From NCBI GenBank assembly GCA_944326175.1, contig CALVCY010000074.1, positions 1-8,184 on the forward strand: DNA of 8,184 nt. Reading direction: 5' to 3'. Shown piece by piece: positions 1 to 7,383 of this stretch. The stretch is from an uncultured Erysipelotrichaceae bacterium (GTDB lineage: Bacteria; Bacillota_I; Bacilli_A; Erysipelotrichales; Erysipelotrichaceae). Made by a program: the position numbers and the translations under genes. The notes below the pieces were generated by a model. The model worked only from the letters and a program-made list of their open reading frames with translations. It had not been told where the DNA came from and searched no databases. Position 1 is the stretch's first letter; the number at the start of each line of letters is the position of its first letter.

Positions 1-593
1 ATGAAGTGTTGGAAGCTTCCAACGGTTTGGAAGCATTGGATCTGATCGAATCCACGCCTGTGGATCTCATCATTTTGGATATCATGATGCCCACATTGGA
101 TGGCTATGAAGTCTGCAAACGCATCAAAGCCAAAACCAACATCCCCGTGATCATGCTTTCTGCACGCACTGAAGAATACGACAAATTGTTTGGGTTTGAG
201 TTAGGAGTGGATGATTATGTGGTCAAACCATTTTCACCCAAGGAACTGATGGCTCGTGTCAAAGTGGTTTTAGAGCGTGGCAAAAACCCCAATAAACTCA
301 AATACACTTTTGATGGCCTTGAAATCGATGAGCAGGGCCGCAGTGTCAAAGTCGATGGGAATCCAGTTTCGCTGACCCCGAAGGAATTGGATCTATTGTT
401 ATATATGGTCCACAACCAAAACATTGCCCTTTCCAGAGAAAAACTGTTGAGTGAAGTGTGGGACTACGATTATTATGGGGATGATCGTACGGTAGACACG
501 CATATCAAGATGTTGCGACATAATCTAGGTCCGTATCGCGACTATATCGTGACCGTACGCGGCATGGGGTATAAGTTTGAAACACGATCCTAA
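1..593 (+). CDS. OmpR-family two-component response regulator (5' partial)
   Basis: This is a DNA-binding response regulator, phosphorylated by the kinase encoded next to it. The reading frame is open from position 3 and runs off the left edge. The N-terminal ~30 residues, which include the acidic pair of the receiver domain, are missing. Visible receiver landmarks are the phospho-acceptor Asp in LIILDIMMP (codon 78-80), the switch Ser in VIMLSAR and the conserved Lys in VVKPF (codon 225-227). A linker follows, then a winged-helix effector domain (about nt 300-590) with the typical SLTPKELDLL, DDRTVDTHIKMLR and VRGMGYKFE blocks. The GTG at position 6 lies inside the receiver domain and is not the true start. 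The gene overlaps the kinase by 17 nt. The target genes cannot be told from the sequence. Family assignment is near certain; no specific name is justified. Confidence 0.95.
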   Translation, partial: EVLEASNGLEALDLIESTPVDLIILDIMMPTLDGYEVCKRIKAKTNIPVIMLSARTEEYDKLFGFELGVDDYVVKPFSPKELMARVKVVLERGKNPNKLKYTFDGLEIDEQGRSVKVDGNPVSLTPKELDLLLYMVHNQNIALSREKLLSEVWDYDYYGDDRTVDTHIKMLRHNLGPYRDYIVTVRGMGYKFETRS

Positions 594-2082
594 ATCTACT
601 CGTTTCACCCGCTTCCGCGGGATCCGTTTTACGGTCGGCCTGGCGTTTATCGCGTTTGCCATTGGCATCGTGATCGTGCTGGGCCTTTTGCAGTTTATTT
701 TCATCAAACCGTATTATCGAAATTCTCAGATCAACAATGTTGCGAATGTGGCCAGTACCATTTCGTCGTATCTGACCGAACAACCTTATGTTTCAAAGGC
801 AAATCTACAACGGGCATTGGAAGTGACGGTCAATTCCAATAGCTGTGCGGTGATCTATAATCCAAACGGGATGATGGTTTACAGCGCCGATGGGATCGGT
901 AGTAGCTGTATTTTCAATAATGTCATCACTATCAATGGTGTGGCGATGCGTCCTAACACGATCGAAGGTGGTTTGACCATGGTCGATTTTTTGAAAAACA
1001 GTGATGGGACAGTATCTGTGGTGTTGAGCAATGAGGATACCAAACAGGAAACGATATTGTATGGTTCGACCATCAAAGCTCTATTTTCCAACTATTATAT
1101 TTTTGTTAATTCACCTGTGGAACCAAGCGATGCCTTGATGAGTTTCTATTCCTCTTCGTTTGTGGTCTATACCGCCACGGTGATCGTGATCTCGATCTTT
1201 GTGGCACTTGTGCTTTCCAAACGTCTTTCCGCACCTTTTGTTTCCATGACCAAAAGTGCATTGACCTTAGCCAAAGGCCATTACGATGTCGATTTCCAAG
1301 GTGGATATTTCAATGAATCACGAGAGTTGGCGGATACGTTGAACGATGCAACGGAAAAACTGGGGAAAGTGGATGAATTGCGACGGGATCTGATCGCTAA
1401 TGTTTCCCATGATATCAAAACACCATTAACCATGATCACCGCCTATGCCGAAATGATCCGTGACATCAGTGGGGATAATCCCACCAAACGCAATGAGCAT
1501 CTGGAAGTGATTTTGAAAGAAAGTGACTTTTTGAATCGACTGGTCACGGATATGAGCGAACTGAGCAAGATGCAATCGGGCAACTATATATTGACATTGT
1601 CCGATTTCGATATGGTCGAAACTGTAGAAGACATGGTGGATCTATGTGGTATGTTACTTGAAAAAAGCGATATCCATGTGTCGATCGATGCACCAAAATC
1701 GTGTATGGTCAATGCCGATGAGATCAAGATCGGTCAGGTGGTGTATAACTTTTTGACCAACGCCATCAAGCACAGTGACGAACACAGTTCGATTGATATC
1801 ACCATCATCGACAGTAAAGACCACCAACGGGTCCGCGTTGAGGTCAAAGACCATGGTGAAGGCATCGATGCCAAAGATATCGATCATGTCTGGGATCGTT
1901 ATTATAAGATCGATAAAAAATTCAGTCGGACATCTTTGCAATCCACCGGTCTGGGTCTAGCCATCGTCAAAGCCATCTTGGATTGTCATCATGCCCAATA
2001 TGGTGTAACCAGTGTCAAAGGGGATGGCGCCACATTCTGGTTTGAACTACCAAGGATTCAATATGGATTATCTGATCAATAA
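577..2082 (+). CDS. Membrane sensor histidine kinase with HAMP domain
   Basis: This is a 501-residue sensor kinase partner of the preceding regulator. A basic N-terminus leads into TM1 (about residues 18-43). An extracytoplasmic domain of ~150 residues follows, then TM2 (about 195-213), a HAMP linker (about 214-266), the dimerisation/phosphotransfer domain with His278 in NVSHDIKTPL, and a HATPase_c domain. The ATPase domain shows an N box around Asn395 (YNFLTNAIKH), a G1 box DHGEGI from Asp425 and a G2 box GLGLAI from Gly458. The start is TTG. An in-frame stop sits at 550-552 and no ATG or GTG occurs before TM1, so TTG 577 is the only ordinary choice; GGGG at 566-569 is a weak ribosome binding site. 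The overlap with the regulator suggests translational coupling. The sensor domain is not recognisable as a named family, and its two Cys (90 and 111) are its only Cys-rich feature. The ligand is unknown. Confidence 0.95.
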   Translation: MKHDPKSTRFTRFRGIRFTVGLAFIAFAIGIVIVLGLLQFIFIKPYYRNSQINNVANVASTISSYLTEQPYVSKANLQRALEVTVNSNSCAVIYNPNGMMVYSADGIGSSCIFNNVITINGVAMRPNTIEGGLTMVDFLKNSDGTVSVVLSNEDTKQETILYGSTIKALFSNYYIFVNSPVEPSDALMSFYSSSFVVYTATVIVISIFVALVLSKRLSAPFVSMTKSALTLAKGHYDVDFQGGYFNESRELADTLNDATEKLGKVDELRRDLIANVSHDIKTPLTMITAYAEMIRDISGDNPTKRNEHLEVILKESDFLNRLVTDMSELSKMQSGNYILTLSDFDMVETVEDMVDLCGMLLEKSDIHVSIDAPKSCMVNADEIKIGQVVYNFLTNAIKHSDEHSSIDITIIDSKDHQRVRVEVKDHGEGIDAKDIDHVWDRYYKIDKKFSRTSLQSTGLGLAIVKAILDCHHAQYGVTSVKGDGATFWFELPRIQYGLSDQ

Positions 2083-2755
2083 AGCATTCGTTTATCATCA
2101 ACCCAAGAAAGGGTATCATGTCAATTCCGATACAATTTTTCTTTCTTCTTTTATGCAGATGCGTCATAAAGATGATGTGTTGGATATTGGATGTGGGTGC
2201 GGGGCATTGATGATCCTTAGCCATTATCTATTTCATCCACGATCATTGACCGGTATCGAAATCAATCCATTGGCGGTCGAATATGGTTCGACCAATGTTT
2301 CCCTGAACCATATGGATGCATCGATCATCTGTGGAAAGATCCAAGATTTTCACACCCCAAATCCATATGATGTGATCGTTTGCAATCCACCGTATTATCA
2401 TCGATCCACCCCTAAGCATGAGTATTATCAGGGAAGATATGATGATACGTTACCGCTCGATACATTGATCCAGCAGATCGCTCGATTGCTCAAACCCAAA
2501 GGTCATGCGTATATCGTTTATCCGGTCCATGGTTTCAATGGGTGGATGGATGGGTTATGTACGTATGGATTATCCATTGCACGGATGCGCTATTTTTATC
2601 CATCGATCCAAAAAGATGCATCCATCGTTGCGATGGATATCCGTCATGGTCGCTCCATGCATTGCATTGTTGAAAAACCATGGCAAAATCATGATCTAAA
2701 CCACTTTCAAAATACCCTTTTACTCATGGATAATTATACTCAAGGAGAAAACTGA
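2063..2755 (+). CDS. trmN6: TrmN6/YabB-type SAM-dependent N6-adenine methyltransferase
   Basis: This is a 230-residue Rossmann-fold methyltransferase. The SAM-binding motif I is seen as VLDIGCGCGAL (Asp41-Ile-Gly43). An acidic motif II, LTGIEINPLAVEYG, follows, then the catalytic motif NPPY (Asn108-Tyr111), which is diagnostic of amino-N6-adenine (or glutamine) methylation. The N-terminal NSDTIFLSSF block and the overall length fit the TrmN6/YabB family. In E. coli that family methylates A37 of tRNA1(Val); the same substrate here is inference. ATG 2063 was chosen because AAGGA (2052-2056) sits 6 nt upstream and the protein then begins at the conserved region. An upstream in-frame start at 2012 would add 17 unconserved residues inside the kinase gene. 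The gene overlaps the kinase by 20 nt and ends 1 nt before the cyclophilin start. Other NPPY methyltransferases (rRNA or protein) are possible alternatives. Confidence 0.86.
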   Translation: MDYLINKAFVYHQPKKGYHVNSDTIFLSSFMQMRHKDDVLDIGCGCGALMILSHYLFHPRSLTGIEINPLAVEYGSTNVSLNHMDASIICGKIQDFHTPNPYDVIVCNPPYYHRSTPKHEYYQGRYDDTLPLDTLIQQIARLLKPKGHAYIVYPVHGFNGWMDGLCTYGLSIARMRYFYPSIQKDASIVAMDIRHGRSMHCIVEKPWQNHDLNHFQNTLLLMDNYTQGEN

Positions 2756-2756
2756 C

Positions 2757-3278
2757 ATGAATGAACCGCTTGTAATCCTGCACATCAAAGATCATGGGGA
2801 TATCCACATTCAACTGGATCCAACCCATGCACCCTTGACCTGTGCCAATTTCATTTCACTGGTTCGATCCGGATTTTATGACGGATTGACCTTCCATCGC
2901 ATCATCCCACACTTCATGATCCAAGGTGGCGACCCTTTAGGTAATGGGACCGGAGGTCCGGGGTATACCATCCATGGCGAGTTCACGTCCAATGGGTGTG
3001 CTAATCCGATCGCACACAAACGTGGTGTGATTTCCATGGCTAGAGCTATGGATCCTGATTCTGCTGGCAGTCAATTTTTCATCATGCATGAAGATGCACC
3101 GCATTTGGATGGTCAGTATGCCGCATTTGGTCATGTGATCGAAGGGATGGATGTGGTCGATGCCATTGCCATGGTTGAAACCAACGCCATGGATCGTCCG
3201 ATTAAACCGGTCGTCATCGAAAAAGCAGAAGTGGAAACGTTTGGCAAAGATTATCCCTTTGACGGAGGTCGAAAATGA
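2757..3278 (+). CDS. ppiB: Cyclophilin-type peptidyl-prolyl cis-trans isomerase
   Basis: This is a 173-residue single-domain cyclophilin that catalyses cis-trans isomerisation of X-Pro bonds and aids protein folding. There is no signal peptide or membrane segment, so it should be cytoplasmic. The active-site block FHRIIPHFMIQGGD gives Arg48, Phe53, Met54 and Gln56, matching human CypA Arg55, Phe60, Met61 and Gln63. The SMARA and SQFFIM blocks (about 93-110) and LDGQYAAFGHV (about 117-127) complete the fold. His116 occupies the position of CypA Trp121, so weak cyclosporin binding is expected. Start ATG 2757 has AAGGAG at 2742-2747, a spacing of 9 nt. The stop overlaps the next start as ATGA (3275-3278), so translation of rpiB is probably coupled to it. 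The fold assignment is secure; the symbol follows the common bacterial usage. Confidence 0.95.
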   Translation: MNEPLVILHIKDHGDIHIQLDPTHAPLTCANFISLVRSGFYDGLTFHRIIPHFMIQGGDPLGNGTGGPGYTIHGEFTSNGCANPIAHKRGVISMARAMDPDSAGSQFFIMHEDAPHLDGQYAAFGHVIEGMDVVDAIAMVETNAMDRPIKPVVIEKAEVETFGKDYPFDGGRK

Positions 3279-3739
3279 TCAAAACCATCGGCATCGGCAA
3301 TGACCATACTGGCATTGCATTAAAGCAAGCCATCTGTGAATATCTGAGTGCGCAGGGTTATACCATCGTCAATTATGGTGTGGACCAATTGATCAAGGAT
3401 GACAATTATCCTGAAATCGCTTATCCACTCAGTGTGGATGTGGCAAACGGAAAACTGGACGCTGGGATATTGATTTGCGGGACAGGGATCGGAATGAGTC
3501 TATCCGCGAATAAAGTCAAAGGCATCCGTGCTGTGGTGGTATCTGAACCCTACAGTGCGAAGATGGCCCGCATCCACAACAACGCCAATATCTTATGTTT
3601 CGGTGCTAGAGTCGTGGGTGTGGAATTGGCCAAAATGATCGTGGATAATTGGCTCCATCATGAATTCGAAGGTGGACGCCACCAAAAACGGATCGATATG
3701 ATCAGTGCAATCGAAAACGGAACTTTTGGCTGTAAATAG
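3275..3739 (+). CDS. rpiB: Ribose-5-phosphate isomerase B (RpiB/LacAB family)
   Basis: This is a 154-residue sugar-phosphate isomerase, probably interconverting ribose 5-phosphate and ribulose 5-phosphate in the non-oxidative pentose phosphate pathway. Family landmarks are GNDHTG near the N-terminus (Asp10, His11), the catalytic loop ICGTGIGMSLSANK with Cys68 and Thr70, ARIHNNANILCFGAR with His101, and the phosphate-binding EGGRHQKRI with Arg135 and Arg139. Thr12 replaces the more usual Ala of the DHAG motif. Length is typical for RpiB. GGAGGT at 3264-3269 lies 5 nt before the ATG, and the start overlaps the cyclophilin stop by 4 nt. LacA/LacB galactose-6-phosphate isomerase subunits are relatives, but they usually occur as an adjacent pair. 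Only one copy is present here, with no lac genes, so RpiB is preferred. Confidence 0.92.
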   Translation: MIKTIGIGNDHTGIALKQAICEYLSAQGYTIVNYGVDQLIKDDNYPEIAYPLSVDVANGKLDAGILICGTGIGMSLSANKVKGIRAVVVSEPYSAKMARIHNNANILCFGARVVGVELAKMIVDNWLHHEFEGGRHQKRIDMISAIENGTFGCK

Positions 3740-3751
3740 AAGGAGAAGGGT

Positions 3752-4966
3752 ATGAAATTTGATTTTGAGACCATCATTGATCGCAGTAACACCGATTCCG
3801 TTGCCTATGGTATTCAAGATTACATTAGCCGTTCCTGGCCAGGAGTCAAAGTTAAAGAAGGGATAAATCCGATTGCAATGTGGATCGCGGATATGTCCTT
3901 TGCCACCGCTCCCAGTGTGGTGCAAGCCATTGAAAAGCGACTTCATCATCCGCTGTTTGGCTATTTCACTGCCCCCGATTCCTACTATGATTCCATCGTT
4001 CAATGGTATAAGACCCGTCATGATGTCAATGGTTTGACCAAAGATAACATTGCTTATGAAAACGGCGTATTGGGAGGACTATTGACGGCCATGCGTGTCC
4101 TTTGTTCTGATGGGGATAAAGTGCTATTGCATTCCCCGACTTATGTCGGTTTCAGCGGAGCCTTGGGCAATGTGGGATACAAAATGGTTTTGTCTGATCT
4201 GAAACTGGATGAAAACAACATTTATCGGATGGATTTTGAAGACATGGAAGAAAAGCTGAGCCATGGTGATATCCATGTGACCATCATGTGTAATCCCCAT
4301 AATCCAAGCGGCAGGGTCTGGGAAAAGTGGGAATTGGAAAAAGCCTGCGCTTTATTTGAAAAATACAATGTCTACATCATCTGTGATGAGATCTGGAGTG
4401 ATCTGATCCTTCCAGGATACGATCATACTCCCTTATTCACTGTGAGTGAGTATGCCAAAAGCCACAGTGTAACGCTATGTGCACCAAGTAAGACGTTTTC
4501 GTTGGCTGGTTTAGTCGGAGCTTATCATATTTGTTTTGACCCATGGATGAATGCTCGTATGGCCAAGGAAAGCAGCAATACGCATTACAATTCCATGAAC
4601 CTATTGAGCATGTATGCGGGCATCGGGGCTTATTCGGATACGGGTGCACAATGGTTAGACCAGTTATTGGAAGTGATCAATGAAAATGTCAACATGGCAT
4701 ATGATTATGTCCAACATCGTTTACCGGGAGTAAAAGTGTCTAAACCACAAGGAACCTATATGTTTTTCATTGATTGTGAAGACTATTGTAGATCCCATGG
4801 TATCGATATCGATACGTTACAGCGTAGGGGAATTGAAAATGGTGTGATCTGGCAGGATGGACGCAATTTTCATGGTCCACACCATATTCGTATGAATCTG
4901 GCGTTACCCACAGCATTAATGAAAGAAGCGTTCGAACGTTTAGCCAATGATGTTTTTGTGGATTGA
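3752..4966 (+). CDS. patB: PatB/MalY-type PLP-dependent cystathionine beta-lyase / C-S lyase
   Basis: This is a 404-residue fold-type I PLP enzyme of the MalY/PatB group. The group cleaves C-S bonds of cystathionine or cysteine conjugates, giving homocysteine or a thiol, pyruvate and ammonia. Family marks are MWIADMSFATAP near residue 45, HPLFGYFTAPD near 66-76, MCNPHNPSGR with Asn181 and Asn184, CDEIWSD with the PLP N1-binding Asp212, the Schiff-base lysine Lys247 in APSKTFSLAGL, and the substrate carboxylate-binding Arg380 in HHIRMNLALP. AAGGAG at 3740-3745 lies 6 nt before ATG 3752, and the gap to rpiB is 12 nt. It is the last gene of the operon, before the hairpin at 4983-5032. Physiological substrate cannot be fixed: methionine synthesis, cysteine-conjugate cleavage and simple aminotransferase activity are all known in relatives. 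Confidence 0.92.
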   Translation: MKFDFETIIDRSNTDSVAYGIQDYISRSWPGVKVKEGINPIAMWIADMSFATAPSVVQAIEKRLHHPLFGYFTAPDSYYDSIVQWYKTRHDVNGLTKDNIAYENGVLGGLLTAMRVLCSDGDKVLLHSPTYVGFSGALGNVGYKMVLSDLKLDENNIYRMDFEDMEEKLSHGDIHVTIMCNPHNPSGRVWEKWELEKACALFEKYNVYIICDEIWSDLILPGYDHTPLFTVSEYAKSHSVTLCAPSKTFSLAGLVGAYHICFDPWMNARMAKESSNTHYNSMNLLSMYAGIGAYSDTGAQWLDQLLEVINENVNMAYDYVQHRLPGVKVSKPQGTYMFFIDCEDYCRSHGIDIDTLQRRGIENGVIWQDGRNFHGPHHIRMNLALPTALMKEAFERLANDVFVD

Positions 4967-4982
4967 CCAAAGCGAAAAAAGG

Positions 4983-5032
4983 AAAACAATCAAAAAGAGA
5001 CCTGGTGATCCAGGTCTCTTTTTGATCGTTTT
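4983..5032. terminator. Bidirectional intrinsic terminator between patB and glnN
   Basis: A perfect 17-bp stem (4989-5005 with 5010-5026) closes on a TGAT tetraloop at 5006-5009. The core arms are GAGACCTGG and CCAGGTCTC. An A-run flanks the 5' side and a T-run the 3' side, so either strand reads GC stem then U-tract. After one mismatch (4988/5027) the pairing resumes for five more pairs (4983-4987 with 5028-5032). It lies in the 69-nt gap between two convergent genes and ends just short of the glnN stop codon at 5036, so it should serve both transcripts. Confidence 0.92.
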
Positions 5033-5035
5033 GGT

Positions 5036-7141
5036 TTAATCCAAGGCAAAGAGAATATCATCATAGGTGGGCAGACCATAATCCACACTGGAACTGTTCT
5101 TTTCGTATTCATCCACGATCCGACGCACGTTGGTCAAATCATCAACTAATGTGGAGTGGGCTAATATGGCGGCTTTTTGATGGTCGATCTTGCTTTGCTC
5201 CATCACAGTTTTCAAGTCGATCCTTAATTTTTCACTATGTTCATGCAGATCATCGATCCATTGACTCAATTGATCACAACGTTGCAACAGATAGTGAGGA
5301 GCTTTGGTTGAACCAATGGCGTGTAGTGTCGAACCATGTTTGCCAAGGGATTCGACCATTGACGGCAGAAAATGTCGGGTGATCATATGGAGTGCCGTTC
5401 TCGATTCGATCTCCAGTGTTTTTTCATATTGAGAATACAATACATCCTGACGGCTTTCCAATTCTTTTTGATTATAAATATGGTATTGCTGGAATAAGTC
5501 GATGGTGGATTGTTCACATAGTACAGCGTAGCTGTCCACGACGGAGCGGATATGCGGAAGTCCACGTTTTTCTGCTTCGTTGATCCATTGCTCACTGTAT
5601 CCGTCACCGCTAAAAAGAATCCGTTGATGCTTTTTGATCAGATCGATACAGATGGAAAGTGCTTTCGAACGAATTTGATCGATATATTTGATTCCTTCCA
5701 GTTGTACGGCCACTTCATCCAGCTTTTTTGCCAAAATGGTATTGATGACCGTGTTGACCTCGGAAGCACTCATGGAGCTGCCTAACATGCGGAATTCAAA
5801 CTTATTCCCGGTAAATGCCATGGGAGAGGTCCGGTTGCGATCAGTATTATCTCTGGGGATGTAAGCCAATGTGGAAACCGGGGGGATCACATGATTTTCC
5901 TTGGTTGAACCATGCGTATCCTCTGGGTGCAGCAATGTATGCAACAACTGGTCCAGATAGCTTCCAAGATAAATACTGATCACAGCTGGTGGTGCTTCAT
6001 CAGCACCCAAACGCAAGTCATTGCCGGCAGATGTGGATGCGGCCATTCTTAACAAAGGTGCATATTCATCCACTGCAGCGATGAAACAGGACAAAAATAC
6101 AAGAAAGCGAATGTTTTCCATTGGTTTTTCCCCGGGTGCAAACAGATTCTGTCCATCATCGGTCATTAAAGAATAATTATCATGTTTGCCAGAACCGTTG
6201 ATGCCTTTAAATGGTTTTTCGTGTAGCAATGCTTCCAAACCGTGTTTGCGGGCAATCGTTTGGATCTGTGCCATGATCAGTTGGTTTTGATCCACAGCAA
6301 TATTGACCGGGCCATAGATCGGCGCCAGTTCAAACTGATTCGGCGCCACTTCATTGTGTTCAGTCTTCGCATAGATACCTAATTTCCATAAAGAGGCATT
6401 CAAATCATTCATGAAAGCTTGGACTTTAGTGGGGATATGGCCGAAGTAATGATCTTCTAGTTCCTGACTTTTCGGTGCTTGACGTCCAAATAGTGTCTGA
6501 CCTGTCAATCTTAGATCCAATCGTTTCAGATAATGGTCGCGCTCAACTAGGAAATATTCCTGTTCCAGTCCGATCACCGGCTCGACTTTATGCACTTGTT
6601 TATCACCTAAAAGGTTCACCATTCGAGTGGCAGAACGATCGATGGCATCAATGCTGCGCAATAGTGGGGATTTTCGATCCAGAGCTTCCCCAGTATATGC
6701 CACAAAAACCGTAGGAATGCATAATACATTATCCTGAATGAAAGCTGGCGAGGTACAATCCCAATAAGTATATCCGCGTGCTTCAAAAGTTGCGCGTAAG
6801 CCACCACTTGGGAACGATGACGCATCTGGCTCACCTTTGATCAATGATTTTCCGCTAAAGCGCATGATTGGCGCATCATGTTCATCTCTGTCCAGAAAAC
6901 TTTCGTGTTTTTCAGCTGTTGTACCGTTTAAGGGTTGAAACCAATGGGTATAGTGCGTACAGCCATGCGCAATGGCCCATTCTTTCATGGCGTGCGCAAT
7001 GGCATCAGCGGTCGAGCGGTCCAATGCGGTTTTTCGTTCGATCGTATCTTCCCACTTATGAAATACTGGATAAGGCAGATGTTTTTTCATGGCAGCTCGA
7101 TCAAAAACCAGTGAACCAAATGTACTAATATCAAATTCCAT
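5036..7141 (-). CDS. glnN: Type III glutamine synthetase (GSIII)
   Basis: This enzyme makes glutamine from glutamate, ammonium and ATP in the cytoplasm and is central to nitrogen assimilation. At 701 residues it has the length of the large GSIII class, against ~450 for GSI. An N-terminal GSIII-specific region (about 1-150) with FQPLNGTTAEKH and FPSGGLRATFEARGYTYWD leads into the catalytic barrel. There the metal/substrate motifs are GLEQEYFLVERD (Glu193, Glu195), EVAPNQFELAP (Glu271), GINGSGKHDNYSL (His320), AGNDLRLGADEAPP and FTGNKFEFRMLG (Glu449, Arg451). A helical C-terminal extension (about 490-701) follows. ATG 7141 is preferred over ATG 7147 because AAGGAG lies 8 nt from the former and only 2 nt from the latter. 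The gene is convergent with patB and divergent from gpsB. No GlnR/TnrA-type box was found upstream, so its nitrogen control is unclear. Confidence 0.96.
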   Translation of the reverse strand: MEFDISTFGSLVFDRAAMKKHLPYPVFHKWEDTIERKTALDRSTADAIAHAMKEWAIAHGCTHYTHWFQPLNGTTAEKHESFLDRDEHDAPIMRFSGKSLIKGEPDASSFPSGGLRATFEARGYTYWDCTSPAFIQDNVLCIPTVFVAYTGEALDRKSPLLRSIDAIDRSATRMVNLLGDKQVHKVEPVIGLEQEYFLVERDHYLKRLDLRLTGQTLFGRQAPKSQELEDHYFGHIPTKVQAFMNDLNASLWKLGIYAKTEHNEVAPNQFELAPIYGPVNIAVDQNQLIMAQIQTIARKHGLEALLHEKPFKGINGSGKHDNYSLMTDDGQNLFAPGEKPMENIRFLVFLSCFIAAVDEYAPLLRMAASTSAGNDLRLGADEAPPAVISIYLGSYLDQLLHTLLHPEDTHGSTKENHVIPPVSTLAYIPRDNTDRNRTSPMAFTGNKFEFRMLGSSMSASEVNTVINTILAKKLDEVAVQLEGIKYIDQIRSKALSICIDLIKKHQRILFSGDGYSEQWINEAEKRGLPHIRSVVDSYAVLCEQSTIDLFQQYHIYNQKELESRQDVLYSQYEKTLEIESRTALHMITRHFLPSMVESLGKHGSTLHAIGSTKAPHYLLQRCDQLSQWIDDLHEHSEKLRIDLKTVMEQSKIDHQKAAILAHSTLVDDLTNVRRIVDEYEKNSSSVDYGLPTYDDILFALD

Positions 7142-7149
7142 GATCATTT

Positions 7150-7155
7150 CTCCTT
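7150..7155 (-). promoter_or_regulatory. Ribosome binding site of glnN (decides the start)
   Basis: On the minus strand this reads AAGGAG. Two in-frame ATG codons follow, at 7147 and 7141, with spacings of 2 and 8 nt. Eight nt is within the normal range and two is too close, so translation most likely begins at 7141, giving a protein that starts MEFDIST. Confidence 0.75.
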
Positions 7156-7168
7156 GCTATTGCTAATC

Positions 7169-7174
7169 AGTATA
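7169..7174 (-). promoter_or_regulatory. Candidate -10 element for glnN
   Basis: Minus-strand TATACT matches the TATAAT consensus at 5 of 6 positions and would start transcription ~20 nt before the glnN ATG. No good -35 is found at 16-18 nt upstream. TTGTCA at 7184-7189 resembles a -35 box but lies only 9 nt away. The promoter may rely on an activator or be elsewhere in the AT-rich region. Confidence 0.3.
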
Positions 7175-7226
7175 GCGGATTGATGACAATCGATGCTTTA
7201 AAATTTAAAAAAATCTACGAATTTTG

Positions 7227-7258
7227 AAAAATTATTGGAGGTTTGGTCGATAATTTTT
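7227..7258. repeat. A/T-rich inverted repeat in the glnN-gpsB intergenic region
   Basis: The arms AAAAATTAT (7227-7235) and ATAATTTTT (7250-7258) are perfect 9-nt inverted copies separated by 14 nt. They lie in a very AT-rich stretch (about 7198-7335) with many A- and T-tracts between the divergent genes. It could be an operator or curved DNA for a regulator of glnN. In DNA this AT-rich, chance is a serious alternative. Confidence 0.3.
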
Positions 7259-7364
7259 ATTATTTTTATTTAAAATGGTGAAAATATGTGCGTATAAACC
7301 TGAAAAATATCAAAATTTTTAACAAATCGAAAAAATTCATTTGGTAAGAATGTATCGGAATATT

Positions 7365-7373
7365 TGTTATGAT
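7365..7373 (+). promoter_or_regulatory. Candidate extended -10 promoter upstream of gpsB
   Basis: TGTTATGAT fits the TGn-TATAAT extended -10 pattern with one mismatch and would give a leader of ~50 nt for gpsB. No -35 match is seen at 17 nt upstream, which extended -10 promoters can tolerate. Confidence 0.4.
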
Positions 7374-7383
7374 CAATGAATCG

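Noticed and set aside
1..45. ATG at position 1 as a gene start
   Set aside because: It is out of frame with the response regulator and soon meets a stop (TGA at 43-45). The conserved receiver frame begins at position 3 and runs in from the left.
2012..2062. Upstream in-frame start for the methyltransferase
   Set aside because: It adds 17 residues with no family resemblance, lies deep inside the kinase gene and has no good ribosome binding site, whereas ATG 2063 has AAGGA at 6 nt.
3593..4021. 142-codon open frame on the minus strand across the rpiB-patB junction
   Set aside because: It lies opposite two well-conserved genes, has no ribosome binding site or recognisable family, and its composition is that of a reverse-strand shadow.
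6868..7128. 86-codon open frame on the plus strand within glnN
   Set aside because: It is antisense to the conserved GSIII N-terminal region and shows no family features.
7184..7189. TTGTCA as the -35 box of the glnN promoter
   Set aside because: It lies only 9 nt from the TATACT -10 candidate, too close for sigma-A, and no -10 sequence occurs at 16-18 nt from it.
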